A DNA stretch of 64,000 nucleotides. Origin: JAMXLO01 sp963799415 (GTDB lineage: Bacteria > Pseudomonadota > Alphaproteobacteria > Acetobacterales > Acetobacteraceae). Shown here piece by piece: positions 1 through 8,819 of this stretch; position 1 is the stretch's first letter, and each line of letters opens with the position of its first letter. The translations under genes were made by a program, and so were the position numbers. The stretch spans positions 1 through 64,000 of the forward strand of contig CAWCXI010000021.1 of the NCBI GenBank assembly GCA_963799415.1, given 5' to 3'. Below the pieces are notes generated by a model. That model was not told the origin of the DNA. It worked only from the letters and a program-made list of their open reading frames with translations, and did not search any database.

Positions 1-407
1 CACCGTACGCGATCGGCGGCAACGTCAGCGGCATGTGCGCGATACGGCGGAATTGCTGGGGCTCGGCGGACTGCTCGACACGATTGCAGGCAGTCTGCCA
101 CACGGCCATCAGCGCATGCTGAGCATTGCCATCGCCCTCGCGGCGCGGCCGGCATTGCCTGCGTCTGGACGAGCCGCTGACCGGGCTCAACTCAACAGAG
201 ATCGCCGCGGCACTGGGATCGATGCAGCGCATCCGCCAGGAGTTCGCCACCACGATTATGCTGGTCGATCACAACATGCGCGCGGTGATGCGTATATGCG
301 ATCGTATCGTGGTGCTGAATTACGGGCAGAAGTTGGCCGAGGGCACACCCGCCGAGATCCGCAACGATCCAGAGGTGATCCGCGCCTATCTGGGAGACGA
401 CGCGTGA
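1..407 (+). CDS. livG: ABC transporter ATP-binding protein, LivG type (5' truncated, frameshifted)
   Basis: This is the C-terminal part of a branched-chain amino acid (HAAT) ABC transporter ATPase; the start lies left of the window. The signature loop appears as LPHGHQR near 97-117, as is usual for LivG, followed by Walker B LRLDEP near 160-178 and the H-loop LVDHNM near 262. The two halves lie in different frames. One extra C near 160-165, between the codons for ALAARPAL and LRLDEP, accounts for this and looks like a sequencing indel. The stop overlaps the GTG start of livF, so the two genes are translationally coupled. The family energises uptake of leucine-type amino acids, amides or urea. 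The substrate cannot be told from the ATPase alone. Confidence 0.85.
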
Positions 408-1121
408 GCGATGCGGTGCTGGAGATCACCGGACTCGACAATCAGCTACGGCCAGGTGCGCGCGGTGAGCGACATCCATCTGTCGGTGCTGAGCGGCCGC
501 ATCACCACGCTGATCGGTTCGAACGGCGCCGGCAAGACCACCATCATGAAGGGCGTCACCGGCCTCAAGCAGGTGGCATCCGGCGGCGTGCGCTTCCGCG
601 GCGAACAACTCATCGGTAGGCCTGTGGACGCAATCGTCGCAGCCGGCGTTTCTCTGGTGCCGGAGGGCCGCCGCCTGTTCCCCACCATGAGCGTGCGCGA
701 AAACCTGGAGATCGGCGCCTATCGACGTAGCGACGCTGCTGCTGTCCGAGCCGATTTCGATCGTGTGCTGGACTACTTTCCCGCGTTGCGCGAGCGGCTC
801 GATGCCCGCGCCATGGCGCTTTCCGGCGGCCAACAGCAGATGGTCGCAATCGGTCGCGCGTTGATGTCGGGCCCGAAGCTGCTGCTGCTGGACGAGCCCT
901 CGATTGGCCTCGCCCCCACGGTGGTGCAGACCATCGGCCAGATCATTCAAACCATCAGCCGCAGCGGCGTCGATGTTCTGCTGGTCGAGCAGAACGCCCA
1001 CATGGCGCTGAAGTTGTCTGATGACGCCTACGTACTGGAGAACGGCAACATCGTGATGCGGGGCAACGCGCAGGACCTCATGCGCAGCGAGGCCGTGCGC
1101 GAGGCGTATCTCGGTCTGTAG
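404..1121 (+). CDS. livF: ABC transporter ATP-binding protein, LivF type (one frameshift)
   Basis: Second ATPase of a HAAT-family uptake system. Walker A GSNGAGKTT lies near 523-549, the signature LSGGQQQM near 820-843, Walker B LLLLDEP near 880-900 and the H-loop region VEQN near 985. The true start is probably GTG at 404, overlapping the livG stop, giving VSDAVLEITGLD. An inserted A near 440 then moves the reading into the frame of ISYGQVRAVSDIHLSV. Restored length is about 238 residues, normal for LivF. No permease or binding protein lies downstream in the window. Two HAAT-like binding proteins occur far away, at 54.9 and 58.7 kb, and need not belong to this transporter. Confidence 0.88.
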
Positions 1122-1138
1122 CGCGATCCGTCAGCGTA

Positions 1139-1831
1139 TCAGGCTGCCTCGGTCAGCATGTGCGTCAACTCGTCCGGCATGCTGAGCATCGGATAATGTC
1201 CGGTGTCCAACTCCAGCCATCTCGCCGCCAGGCGGGCAGCGGCGCGGCGCTGATGTGCCTCGCCGGGATTGGGCGCCTGGCGGCACCAGATCACCGTCGC
1301 TTTCCAGCTCTGGTCCCAGAAATCGGTGAGCCTCACCGGGATCTCCGAGGTTCCGGTCGGATGCGGGGTATAGCGATCGAGCACCCAGGCCCGCGTCGTA
1401 GGGTCCAGATCAGCGAACAGTCCCTTTTCCGCGTCTTCGCGCGGTGGCGCGTAGGCGATGCCGGGCGGAACTTGGGCTGCGCGCTTCACGATGTCACGCG
1501 AGCGTTCGCCGTTGAACAAGGCCAGCGCATCCACAAGCACGAGGCGCGCGACCCTGTGCCGCATCCTCTCCGCCGCACCGCAGACCACCATGCCGCCCGA
1601 ACTGGTGCCGACCAGCACGACATCGTGCAGGTCTTCGTAGAACAGCAGGTCGGCGATTTCATCAACGTAGGTCGAAATGTCGAGGCCCGGACGCAGCGTA
1701 TGCCGGCGTTCGGCGCAGCCATCCATGGTCGGCGCATACGCGGTGTGGCCAGCCGCACGCAGGCGGGTCGCGACACGTTGCCAGATCCAGCCACCTTGAT
1801 AGGATCCGTGCACCAGAACGAACGTCGTCAT
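1139..1831 (-). CDS. alpha/beta hydrolase
   Basis: A 230-residue alpha/beta hydrolase, starting at the ATG of MTTFVLVHGSYQGG. The oxyanion HG motif is at residues 8-9, the nucleophile elbow G-T-S-S-G-G lies near residue 80, and the likely catalytic histidine is in LDTGHYPML near the C-terminus. The protein resembles the small esterase, salicylate-esterase and hydroxynitrile-lyase group (Abhydrolase_6). It is the last gene of the minus-strand cluster, 13 bp after the amidase, so it probably acts on an ester or amide intermediate of the same pathway. The exact substrate is not predictable. Longer upstream extensions overlap the amidase and lack a ribosome site. Confidence 0.85.
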   Translation of the reverse strand: MTTFVLVHGSYQGGWIWQRVATRLRAAGHTAYAPTMDGCAERRHTLRPGLDISTYVDEIADLLFYEDLHDVVLVGTSSGGMVVCGAAERMRHRVARLVLVDALALFNGERSRDIVKRAAQVPPGIAYAPPREDAEKGLFADLDPTTRAWVLDRYTPHPTGTSEIPVRLTDFWDQSWKATVIWCRQAPNPGEAHQRRAAARLAARWLELDTGHYPMLSMPDELTHMLTEAA

Positions 1832-1844
1832 TGCCAGTAATCCT

Positions 1845-3506
1845 CTAACACGTGGTTTCGCTGAAGCAGACGATGCTGGCGGGCTCCTCATAAAACTCCG
1901 GATCGCGCCGCAACCGCCCGACCATCGCCTCGACATAGGGTGCCGTCGCACAAAGCTGCTGGAAATGCCGCTCGTTCAGAGTGAGCCTGCCGCGGCGACA
2001 GACCGCAGCGATCTCATCGCATCGCGCGGCGTCGATCTCCGGCTGTGCCGGGTCGGGAACAGGCGGGAGCGTGGTGGAGACTGTGGCGTTCGGCTCCAGC
2101 ACCGGCCGCCGCGTGCGCCAAGGAGTCGCGGCTTCGTAAGCGTGTGCGACCCGCAGCACGGTTGCGTCGTCGAACGGCCGTCCAACGATCTGCATCGACA
2201 ACGGCAGCCCGTCCTGCGTGTAGCCAATGCACTGCGCCAGCGCCGGACCGCCGGTCACATTGAACGGCGTCGTCAACGACGGCTTCTGCCAGAAGCCGAT
2301 GGTGCGCCAGCTATCGAGGCGTGGTGCAGGCCCGGGCGCGGCGGTCAACAGCACGTCGTATTTCGCGTACAGCGGCGCCATCTCTGCGATCAGCACGCGC
2401 CGCCAACGCGACGCCTGCACGTAGTCGGCTGCGGAAATCAGCAGCGCTCCAAGCGTGCGGCCCAGGAAGTCCTCGCCGAAATCGCCGAGCCGCGTGCGCA
2501 GTGCCGGTTCATGCACCGCGTAGAGTTCACTCTCCGCACCGGTGATCTTCACGTCGTGGTAGACCTGCGCGGGCCTGATGCGGGCATCCTCCAGCGTGGC
2601 GCCAAGCCCGCGTAGCACGTCAAGCGCTGCTTCGAGCGCCGCCTTTGCTGCGGGCGGTAGCGACGTGTCCTCCTCGAACAGATGGCGCAGCACGCCGATG
2701 CGCAGCCCCTTGATGCTGCCGGTCAGCGCGACGCGATAGTCGGGCACTGGCCGGTTCGCACTCGCGGGATCCTTGGGATCATGGCCGGCGATGGCCTGCA
2801 GCATGATGGCGCAGTCCTCGACCGACCACGTCATCGGACCGGCGTGGTCGTAACTGAACGAGTTGGTATAGACGCCGAAACGGCTGACCAGGCCGTAGGT
2901 CGGCTTCAAACCGGCCAGGCCGCACAGCGCGGCTGGGTTGCGGATCGAGCCTCCGGTATCGGAGCCGAGAGCGCCCATCATCAGCCCCGCCGCAACGCCG
3001 GCACCGGAGCCGCTCGACGATCCACCGGTAGCGTGTTCGCGGTTCCACGGATTGCGTGCCGGTGGCCAGGGCAGGTCGAAGGACGGCCCACCGTGCGCGA
3101 ACTCATGCGTCGCCAGCTTGCCAAGCAGGATCGCACCAGCCTGATGCAGCTTCGCGACAGTGGTGGCGTCGAAGTCCGGAACATAGTCGGCGCGCGTGCG
3201 CGAGTGGCTCGTGGTGCGGATGCCCGCGGTGCAGTAGATGTCCTTCAACGCGAACGGGATGCCGTGCATCGGTCCGCGATAGTTGCCTGCCATGATCTCG
3301 GCTTCCGCGACACGCGCCTGATCCAGTGCCTGGTCCGCGGTGACCAGCAGATAGGCGTTGAGCTGCGGATCGATGGCGCCGATGCGGTCGAGGAAGGCGC
3401 GGGTCAGCGCAACCGGCGAAAGCTGTCGCCGCTCGATCAGGCTCGCGGCTTCCGCGATGGTGAGGAAATGCAGGTCGGTGCCAAGGTTTGCTGCGTCATT
3501 GGGCAC
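1845..3506 (-). CDS. amidase signature family enzyme
   Basis: A 553-residue amidase of the AS family (GatA/AtzE-like). The catalytic Lys is in GIPFALKDIY near residue 107. The glycine-serine signature GGSSSGSGAGVA is near 187, with the cis-Ser and Ser nucleophile in GSDTGGSIRNPA near 205-216. The fold continues to about residue 470, followed by an extra tail of about 80 residues (ARCDEIAAVCRRGRL to FSETTC) that is longer than in typical GatA. It is not a tRNA amidotransferase by context, since no gatB or gatC is present. It follows the hydantoinase by 12 bp and precedes the hydrolase. A role in hydrolysing an open-chain ureido or amide product is inferred from position only. Confidence 0.9.
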   Translation of the reverse strand: MPNDAANLGTDLHFLTIAEAASLIERRQLSPVALTRAFLDRIGAIDPQLNAYLLVTADQALDQARVAEAEIMAGNYRGPMHGIPFALKDIYCTAGIRTTSHSRTRADYVPDFDATTVAKLHQAGAILLGKLATHEFAHGGPSFDLPWPPARNPWNREHATGGSSSGSGAGVAAGLMMGALGSDTGGSIRNPAALCGLAGLKPTYGLVSRFGVYTNSFSYDHAGPMTWSVEDCAIMLQAIAGHDPKDPASANRPVPDYRVALTGSIKGLRIGVLRHLFEEDTSLPPAAKAALEAALDVLRGLGATLEDARIRPAQVYHDVKITGAESELYAVHEPALRTRLGDFGEDFLGRTLGALLISAADYVQASRWRRVLIAEMAPLYAKYDVLLTAAPGPAPRLDSWRTIGFWQKPSLTTPFNVTGGPALAQCIGYTQDGLPLSMQIVGRPFDDATVLRVAHAYEAATPWRTRRPVLEPNATVSTTLPPVPDPAQPEIDAARCDEIAAVCRRGRLTLNERHFQQLCATAPYVEAMVGRLRRDPEFYEEPASIVCFSETTC

Positions 3507-3518
3507 GGGAAAAATCCT

Positions 3519-4946
3519 TCATACAGCCGGGCGCGCGCGCATTTCGTCGGCCACCTTGCGCGGCAGGAACTGGCCATCCTTTGGATCGCCAAAGAACTGC
3601 CCACCCTCCACCATCACCTTGCCGCGCAGCACGGTCACGCTGGGCCACGCCGTCACGACGTGGCCTTCCCATGGTGTGTAGTCGGTCTCATGCAGATCGG
3701 CGGCGCGAATCGTCTTCTCGATGCCGGTGTCCAGCACCACCACATCGGCGTCCGAGCCGACCGCCAGCGCGCCCTTGCGCGGGTACATGCCCATGATCTT
3801 CGCCGCATTGCTCGACACCATGCCGGCGAAGTGGTCGAGCGAGTAACCACGCTGCGTCACCATCTGCGTATACATCAGCGACAGCCGCGGTTCGACGCCG
3901 GAATTGCCGCCGGTCGTGTCATCGATGCGCGAGCCTTGCAGTTTCACGCGCAGCGGGCAGCACAACTCGTCGGTGGCGATCACCTGGATCGCACCGTGGT
4001 TGGTCGCTTCCCACAACGCCTTCTGATCTTCCGGGAACTTCAGCGACGGATAGGTGTGATACATCTGTCCGCCAGGTTTCCTGTAGTCCTCGGCTGAGTA
4101 CAACAGGTACTGGTGCAGCGTTTCGCCGTACATCGGGAAGCCGCGCGCCCGCGATGCGGCCAGCGCCGCAACGCCGGTAGCGGCCGACACGTGAACCATG
4201 TAGAGCGCCGCACCTTCCACCCGTTCCGCCAGGCGAATCACGCGATTGAACGACAGCTCCTCCGACAACGTGTTGTGCACCTCCGCCATGTGCTCGAAGC
4301 CGACACGGTTCTCCCGCATCAGCTTCTCGTACATGAACATGACGATGTCGTTGTCTTCGGCGTGAATCGCCGCGACGCCGCCGGCCTTCGCGACAGTCTT
4401 CAATGCCTCCCAGATGTCACCGTACTGCACCATGCGGCCGGTGTTGCCGGGACGAATGTCGGTCGTGAATATCTTGATGCTGGCATGGCCGGCCTGCATC
4501 GCTTCCGCCAGCTCGTCGTGCTGGCCAACGGGGATCTTGCCCATCAACGTGAGGTGGAAGCCGTAGTCGCAGTAGCACGCGCCCTTCCAGTCCGCGTCGG
4601 TCTGCTCGATCGCGGTCCGGATCGATCGGTCGTGCGTGCACTGCACGAAATCGATCAGCGACGTGGTGCCGCCGAACAGCGCGGCACGGCTGACCTGCGC
4701 TGGCGGATCGGTGTATTTCGGCTCCGTCTCGCCGGGGAAGCGGATCGGCGACAGGCAGTGGATGTGCGGATCGATGCCGCCGGGGATCACCACCTTGCCG
4801 GTCGCGTCGACGGTGCGTGTCGCGGCACCCAGCGAGCCCGGCGCACCGATCATCGCGATCTTGCCGCCGGCGATGCCGATATCCGCCGCGGCGGTGCCGC
4901 TCGGCAACACGCAGCTACCGCCTGCTATCACGAGGTCCAGCATCAC
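3519..4946 (-). CDS. hydA: dihydropyrimidinase / D-hydantoinase
   Basis: A 475-residue cyclic amidohydrolase of the dihydropyrimidinase/hydantoinase family. These enzymes open the ring of dihydropyrimidines or 5-substituted hydantoins using a binuclear zinc site. The metal-binding HxH is in PGGIDPHIHC near residue 60, the probable carboxylated Lys in ASIKIFTTD near 153, further His ligands in AIHAED near 190 and MVHVSAA near 246, and an Asp-containing segment around residues 320-330. Length is normal. Its start overlaps the stop of the upstream COG0523 GTPase by 4 bp (ATGA), which points to coupled translation. The upstream enoyl-CoA hydratase-like gene and downstream amidase suggest a catabolic operon rather than housekeeping pyrimidine turnover. 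Confidence 0.92.
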   Translation of the reverse strand: MMLDLVIAGGSCVLPSGTAAADIGIAGGKIAMIGAPGSLGAATRTVDATGKVVIPGGIDPHIHCLSPIRFPGETEPKYTDPPAQVSRAALFGGTTSLIDFVQCTHDRSIRTAIEQTDADWKGACYCDYGFHLTLMGKIPVGQHDELAEAMQAGHASIKIFTTDIRPGNTGRMVQYGDIWEALKTVAKAGGVAAIHAEDNDIVMFMYEKLMRENRVGFEHMAEVHNTLSEELSFNRVIRLAERVEGAALYMVHVSAATGVAALAASRARGFPMYGETLHQYLLYSAEDYRKPGGQMYHTYPSLKFPEDQKALWEATNHGAIQVIATDELCCPLRVKLQGSRIDDTTGGNSGVEPRLSLMYTQMVTQRGYSLDHFAGMVSSNAAKIMGMYPRKGALAVGSDADVVVLDTGIEKTIRAADLHETDYTPWEGHVVTAWPSVTVLRGKVMVEGGQFFGDPKDGQFLPRKVADEMRARPAV

Positions 4947-5950
4947 CTACCCCCACTTGTTATGTCACCCGTCTCGACCAGCACCGGATCACCGGCAGCG
5001 AAACGCTCCAACAGGATTTCACTATCGATGTCGCGCACGATGAACACCATCCGGCTGCGTCGATCGGAGTCTGGCCAGGCGCTGAACCACCGCGGCGGGT
5101 ACAGCGTGTGCTGCACGGCATGGATCGCTGCCGGCCCCGCGTCGCGATCGGCGAATGCCACAATGCCTTTCACGCGCAGCAGGTCCTCGCCGCGCTCCCG
5201 CGCCAGCCCGCCCAGTGCCAGGGAAAAATCCAGCCGAGACATCGGCCGACGCAGCACCAGCACGACGGCACGAATGCCATGCGCGTGGACGGCGGTTGCC
5301 ACGAAGCGTGGCCGCGCAGCCGTGGTCTGGCCGCCGAACAGCGCTGCAGCGGGCGCAACCGCCGTCGCATCGTCGATGCTGGCCGCCGGGTTCAGCGCCT
5401 CGAGCCGCTGTCGCAACAAGGGCGACGGCACGGCAAGGTCGGTCTTGGTAAGCAGCAGCCGGTCCGCGCAGGCAGCCTGCGCGGTGGCCTCGGGGAAACG
5501 GTCCAGCGTCGCTGCACCGGCCACCGTGTCGATGGTGGCAACCACGGCGTGCACCTGCAACGCCTGCTCCAGGAACGCATCGGCCGACAGCGTGTAGAGG
5601 ATCGGGCTCGGCTCGGCGAGGCCGCTGGTCTCCAGCACCAGGCGTTGGAATGGCGGCAGTTCGCCGCTCGCGCGCCGGCGCAGCAGACGATACAGCGTAT
5701 CGGCGAGATCCTGCCGCACGGCGCAGCAGACACAGCCGTTGGGCAACGCCACGACTTCCTGGTCCGCTACTTCCAGCAGCAGATGATCGAGGCCGACGGC
5801 ACCGAACTCGTTGACGATGACCGCCGTATCCGACAGGCCCGGGCTGGCCAGCATGCGCGACAGCAGCGTCGTCTTGCCGCTGCCGAGAAAGCCGGTGAGA
5901 ACCGAGATCGGCAGCGGGCTCGTCGGTAGTTCTGGCGTGGGACGCTGCAT
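4943..5950 (-). CDS. COG0523 (CobW/YjiA/Nha3-like) G3E GTPase, putative metallochaperone
   Basis: A 335-residue P-loop GTPase of the G3E family. Walker A is GFLGSGKTT near residue 20, the metal-binding CxCC motif is GCVCCAV near 72-78, the Walker B/switch region is ETSGLAEP near 110, and the base-recognition motif appears as TKTD near 168. A CobW_C domain fills the last 100 residues. Family members deliver Zn, Co or other metals to client enzymes. The gene overlaps hydA by 4 bp and hydantoinase is a binuclear metal enzyme, so a dedicated insertase for it is a reasonable inference. The start has no strong competitor, because the enoyl-CoA hydratase gene ends 60 bp upstream. Confidence 0.9.
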   Translation of the reverse strand: MQRPTPELPTSPLPISVLTGFLGSGKTTLLSRMLASPGLSDTAVIVNEFGAVGLDHLLLEVADQEVVALPNGCVCCAVRQDLADTLYRLLRRRASGELPPFQRLVLETSGLAEPSPILYTLSADAFLEQALQVHAVVATIDTVAGAATLDRFPEATAQAACADRLLLTKTDLAVPSPLLRQRLEALNPAASIDDATAVAPAAALFGGQTTAARPRFVATAVHAHGIRAVVLVLRRPMSRLDFSLALGGLARERGEDLLRVKGIVAFADRDAGPAAIHAVQHTLYPPRWFSAWPDSDRRSRMVFIVRDIDSEILLERFAAGDPVLVETGDITSGGR

Positions 5951-6010
5951 GACCAGGTCAATCCCACCATATGAGCGCGCGGTTGGAAATCCCGACGACG
6001 GCCGTCTGCG

Positions 6011-6835
6011 CTAATTCGATGCCTTGAACTGAGCAGAGCGCCACCTGACAGCGGCCGGTACCCCTGCGGTTCTTGCGATCTCGCGAAACTGCGCACCATG
6101 TTCGGTTGTGGTCGCATAAAGCGGACCGACGACATCGAGCCCGGCATGCAGCGCGGTGCGAAACCCGGCTGCGTCAGCGACGCGATTGACCGCGCGCTTC
6201 GTCGCATAGAGTGCCTCGGGCGAGATCAGCGATAGGCGCTTTGCGTAGGTGAGGCTCGCCTCGCGCAACTCGGCGAGCGGCACGATGCGATTGATCATGC
6301 CGATGTCGAGCGCGGTCTGTGCGTCGATTTGATCGCCGAAATAGAGGAGCTCGCGCGCCCTTTTGTAGCCGATGATCATCGGCATCACGATAGCCGGACC
6401 GACCGCCGAAAACCGCACTTCCGGTTCGCCGAATGTCGCGTTGTCCGCGGCGATCGTCAGGTCACATAGCATCACGAGTTCGCACCCGCCGCCGAGTACA
6501 TGGCCTTGCACCGACGCAATCACCGGTTTCTTCATCAGCCAGGGCGCCATCTCGAATTCAAGCTGCGGTTGTAAATGCGCGTGCGCCTTGGTCGGATCGC
6601 TGCGCCAATCGTCGGCCTCAGGGCCCTTCGCCCCGATGTCGTATCCGGCGCAGAAGCTGCGACCCTCGGCACGCAGCAGCACGACGCTCGTCGTGGTATC
6701 GGCATCGGCGCGCACGAAGGCGCCGGTCAGCGCTTGCTGGAGTTCATGACTGATTGCGTTGAGCTTGTCCGGCCGATTGAGCGTCACGACGCTGACTTTG
6801 TCGTCAACGTCGTAAAGGACCAACGGATCTGCCAA
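6011..6835 (-). CDS. enoyl-CoA hydratase/isomerase family protein
   Basis: A crotonase-fold enzyme of 274 residues if it begins at TTG 6835. A perfect AGGAGG lies at 6841-6846 with 5 nt spacing, which decides this start over longer ATG or GTG options that overlap the upstream gene. Oxyanion-hole segments are SFCAGYDIGA near residue 65 and GGGCELVMLCDL near residue 110. The region aligned with the usual catalytic Glu reads FGEPEVRFSAVGP. The fold hydrates enoyl-CoA, or isomerises or hydrolyses other acyl-CoAs; substrate is unknown. It lies between a VOC protein and the COG0523 GTPase in the same direction and probably in one transcript. Confidence 0.88.
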   Translation of the reverse strand: MADPLVLYDVDDKVSVVTLNRPDKLNAISHELQQALTGAFVRADADTTTSVVLLRAEGRSFCAGYDIGAKGPEADDWRSDPTKAHAHLQPQLEFEMAPWLMKKPVIASVQGHVLGGGCELVMLCDLTIAADNATFGEPEVRFSAVGPAIVMPMIIGYKRARELLYFGDQIDAQTALDIGMINRIVPLAELREASLTYAKRLSLISPEALYATKRAVNRVADAAGFRTALHAGLDVVGPLYATTTEHGAQFREIARTAGVPAAVRWRSAQFKASN

Positions 6836-6869
6836 GGTCACCTCCTCAGCGCGGGCCGCATGGGCGCAT

Positions 6870-7355
6870 TCAACTGCGATGTTGACGGGCAGCAGAAACA
6901 GGGGTCGCCACCATGGCTGCCTTGACCTTATCGGGACGGGTGAAGGCGAGGTATTCCCGTGCATATTCGGGCGGGAGGATCTCGACCATCGTTTCGTTCT
7001 CCACCCAGACCTCGATCACGTGAAATGGGCCGCGATTGCAGTCGAAGCATTGCCATCCCGCGCGCTGGGCGATCGCCTGCACATTGGGCGCGTCGGTCGC
7101 GACGCTGAGTGCGAAATGTGTTGATCCATAGCCACGCGCGTCCTTCTTGACGAAGGTGCCGCCAGTGACGCCGCCTGGCTGAAGCTCGGTTCCCGCCGGA
7201 TAGACCTCCACTCCAGACCCGTGCTCATCGAGCTGCAGCGCGAAGAAGCTTCCCGGGTTGGGTGGGAACGGTACCGCCGATCCGCCCATCAGTTCGGCGA
7301 GCACCTCGGCGGCGTGCTTCGGTTCTCGTGCCGCGATAGAGAGATGATGGATCAT
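6870..7355 (-). CDS. VOC-family (glyoxalase-like) protein
   Basis: A 161-residue protein beginning MIHHLSIAAREPKHAAEVL, the typical first beta-alpha unit of a vicinal oxygen chelate fold, where the early His is a metal ligand. Later pieces (GSGVEVYPAGTE, STHFALSVATD, HVIEVWVENETMVEIL) fit the paired beta-alpha-beta-beta-beta modules. The likely metal residues are His3-4, His in STHFALSV and Glu in the last strand (MVEIL). It is the first gene of the minus-strand group, with about 320 bp of regulatory DNA upstream. The function could be an isomerase, dioxygenase or sequestration protein; the sequence does not say which. Confidence 0.8.
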   Translation of the reverse strand: MIHHLSIAAREPKHAAEVLAELMGGSAVPFPPNPGSFFALQLDEHGSGVEVYPAGTELQPGGVTGGTFVKKDARGYGSTHFALSVATDAPNVQAIAQRAGWQCFDCNRGPFHVIEVWVENETMVEILPPEYAREYLAFTRPDKVKAAMVATPVSAARQHRS

Positions 7356-7424
7356 GGTTTCCTCACGCGTTGAGCCACGGCAATTATTAGCATGAACGCA
7401 CCCGATGAGGCGATGGGCGTCGGT

Positions 7425-7441
7425 GAGCTGATCGTCAGCTC
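7425..7441. promoter_or_regulatory. 17-bp perfect palindrome, candidate operator
   Basis: GAGCTGA-TCG-TCAGCTC is a perfect 7-bp dyad with a 3-bp centre. It lies 70 bp upstream of the VOC gene start and about 240 bp upstream of the PhyH gene. Size and spacing suit a dimeric helix-turn-helix repressor. The regulator is not identified. Confidence 0.4.
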
Positions 7442-7490
7442 GCGATCCAGAGGGCCGCCGTGGGTTTCTCGACCCGGAAGAGTGGATATT

Positions 7491-7583
7491 GCCGCTGCGG
7501 GAAAGCGCCCTGACAGCTTCCGATCCAAGTTTGCCGTAGTTCTCCTGTCCAGCGGTTCACAAGATAGGCCGCCCCGCAGCGGC
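7491..7583. repeat. 11-bp inverted repeat with 71-bp spacer
   Basis: GCCGCTGCGGG at 7491-7501 is exactly complementary to CCCGCAGCGGC at 7573-7583. In RNA this would close a hairpin upstream of the PhyH gene. It could also be a looped operator pair. No further support. Confidence 0.3.
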
Positions 7584-7677
7584 GGATAGCGCATCGCCGG
7601 CCGTTCTTGGCTTGTCAGCGGTCAAGAACCTGCACACCATGCGAAATCCGCAACGAGGCGCGGGCGAGAGGAAAATC

Positions 7678-8697
7678 ATGTCTCAGTACGGCTCTTTCAG
7701 GGATTCGACCCAACATCTGAACGACGGAGAAACCCTGCGGGCCCGACTGGCTGAGGACGGTTATCTGTTCCTTCGCGGCCTGTTGCCGCGAGAGGCGATC
7801 CTCGATGTGCGTGCCCGGCTTCTGAATAAGGCGACGGAAAGCGGGTGGCTGGCCCCGGACTCGCCCGTCGCTGTCGGTATCGCCAATCGCGCTGCCGCCT
7901 GCAAGGACCCAGAGCCGCGCTATATGTCCGTGTTTCGTGGTCTCTGGTCGGACGAGGCGTTGCATCGCCTGCGTCTCGATTCTCGGGTGATCGCGCTGTT
8001 CGACCGGATCTTCGGTGAGCGCGCCCTGGCGCATCCGATGTTTGTCCAACGCAACATCTTCCCTCAGTCAGATGGTTTCGACTTCACCACCGGCATGCAT
8101 CAGGATCGCGTCCACATCGGCGGTGCGACCAGCTACGCGATGTGGATGCCCCTGGGTGACTGCCCACGCGAGATGGGTGCTCTGGCGGTCGCGGCGGGGT
8201 CCCACACCACGGGCATTCTGCCAACCAAGGTCGGTTCGGGTGCGGGAGGCATGGATATCGCCGTGCCGATCCCAGGCACCTGGGTCACCGGTGACTTCGA
8301 GGCGGGCGACGCTCTGATCTTCCAGGATGTGACGGTGCACAAGGCGCTGCCGAACCTGACTCGGTCGATCCGGATGTCGTTTGATGCACGGTATCAGAAG
8401 CTCAGCGAGCCGATGGCGGATGTGAACCTGATGCCATACGCCGGCTGCGGTGATTGGGAAGAGGTCTACGCCGGTTGGTCGAGTCGTGAGGGGCAGTATT
8501 ACTGGAAGGACCTGCCGGTCACGATCGTGCCGCTGGATCGGTCACATTACGAGCGACGTGACGCAATGGCGTTTGAGATGGCTGAAGCCGGCGATCGCGG
8601 GGCAAGGGACGCGATCCTGCGAATCATTCAGCGTGATCCACAGCCCGAAAAGCGGGAGCGCGCAGAGAAACTCTTGGCACGGCTCGACGCAGGCTGA
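7678..8697 (+). CDS. phytanoyl-CoA dioxygenase (PhyH) family protein
   Basis: A 339-residue Fe(II)/2-oxoglutarate dioxygenase of the PhyH family. ATG 7678 is preferred because GAGAGG lies about 6 nt upstream; the longer reading has no ribosome site. The iron-binding HxD is in MHQDRVHIGG near residue 141, the distal His is in DVTVHKALPNLT near 223, and an Arg for 2-oxoglutarate follows in TRSIRMSFDARY. Such enzymes hydroxylate small organic acids, CoA esters or natural products. It is transcribed together with the Asp-box repeat protein 120 bp downstream. The substrate is unknown. Confidence 0.88.
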   Translation: MSQYGSFRDSTQHLNDGETLRARLAEDGYLFLRGLLPREAILDVRARLLNKATESGWLAPDSPVAVGIANRAAACKDPEPRYMSVFRGLWSDEALHRLRLDSRVIALFDRIFGERALAHPMFVQRNIFPQSDGFDFTTGMHQDRVHIGGATSYAMWMPLGDCPREMGALAVAAGSHTTGILPTKVGSGAGGMDIAVPIPGTWVTGDFEAGDALIFQDVTVHKALPNLTRSIRMSFDARYQKLSEPMADVNLMPYAGCGDWEEVYAGWSSREGQYYWKDLPVTIVPLDRSHYERRDAMAFEMAEAGDRGARDAILRIIQRDPQPEKRERAEKLLARLDAG

Positions 8698-8819
8698 CGA
8701 CAAACCGTCGAGTGGATGGGGCCGTGGACCCTGTCTTGCGGCGAGTATCCGGTTGAAAGCATCCGCCACCTGTAGCTTGGTGTTTGTTACCGGGACGAAG
8801 AGCCAAAGGGAGGCAGCGT

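Larger units (their letters stand above)
7356..7677 (+). promoter_or_regulatory. intergenic region between divergent VOC and PhyH genes, with two inverted repeats
   Basis: This 322-bp gap separates divergent genes and holds no convincing gene. It contains a perfect 7+3+7 palindrome (7425-7441) and an 11-bp inverted repeat (7491-7501 with 7573-7583), each listed separately. It must carry the promoters of both transcripts, but no clear -35/-10 pair stood out. Confidence 0.5.
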
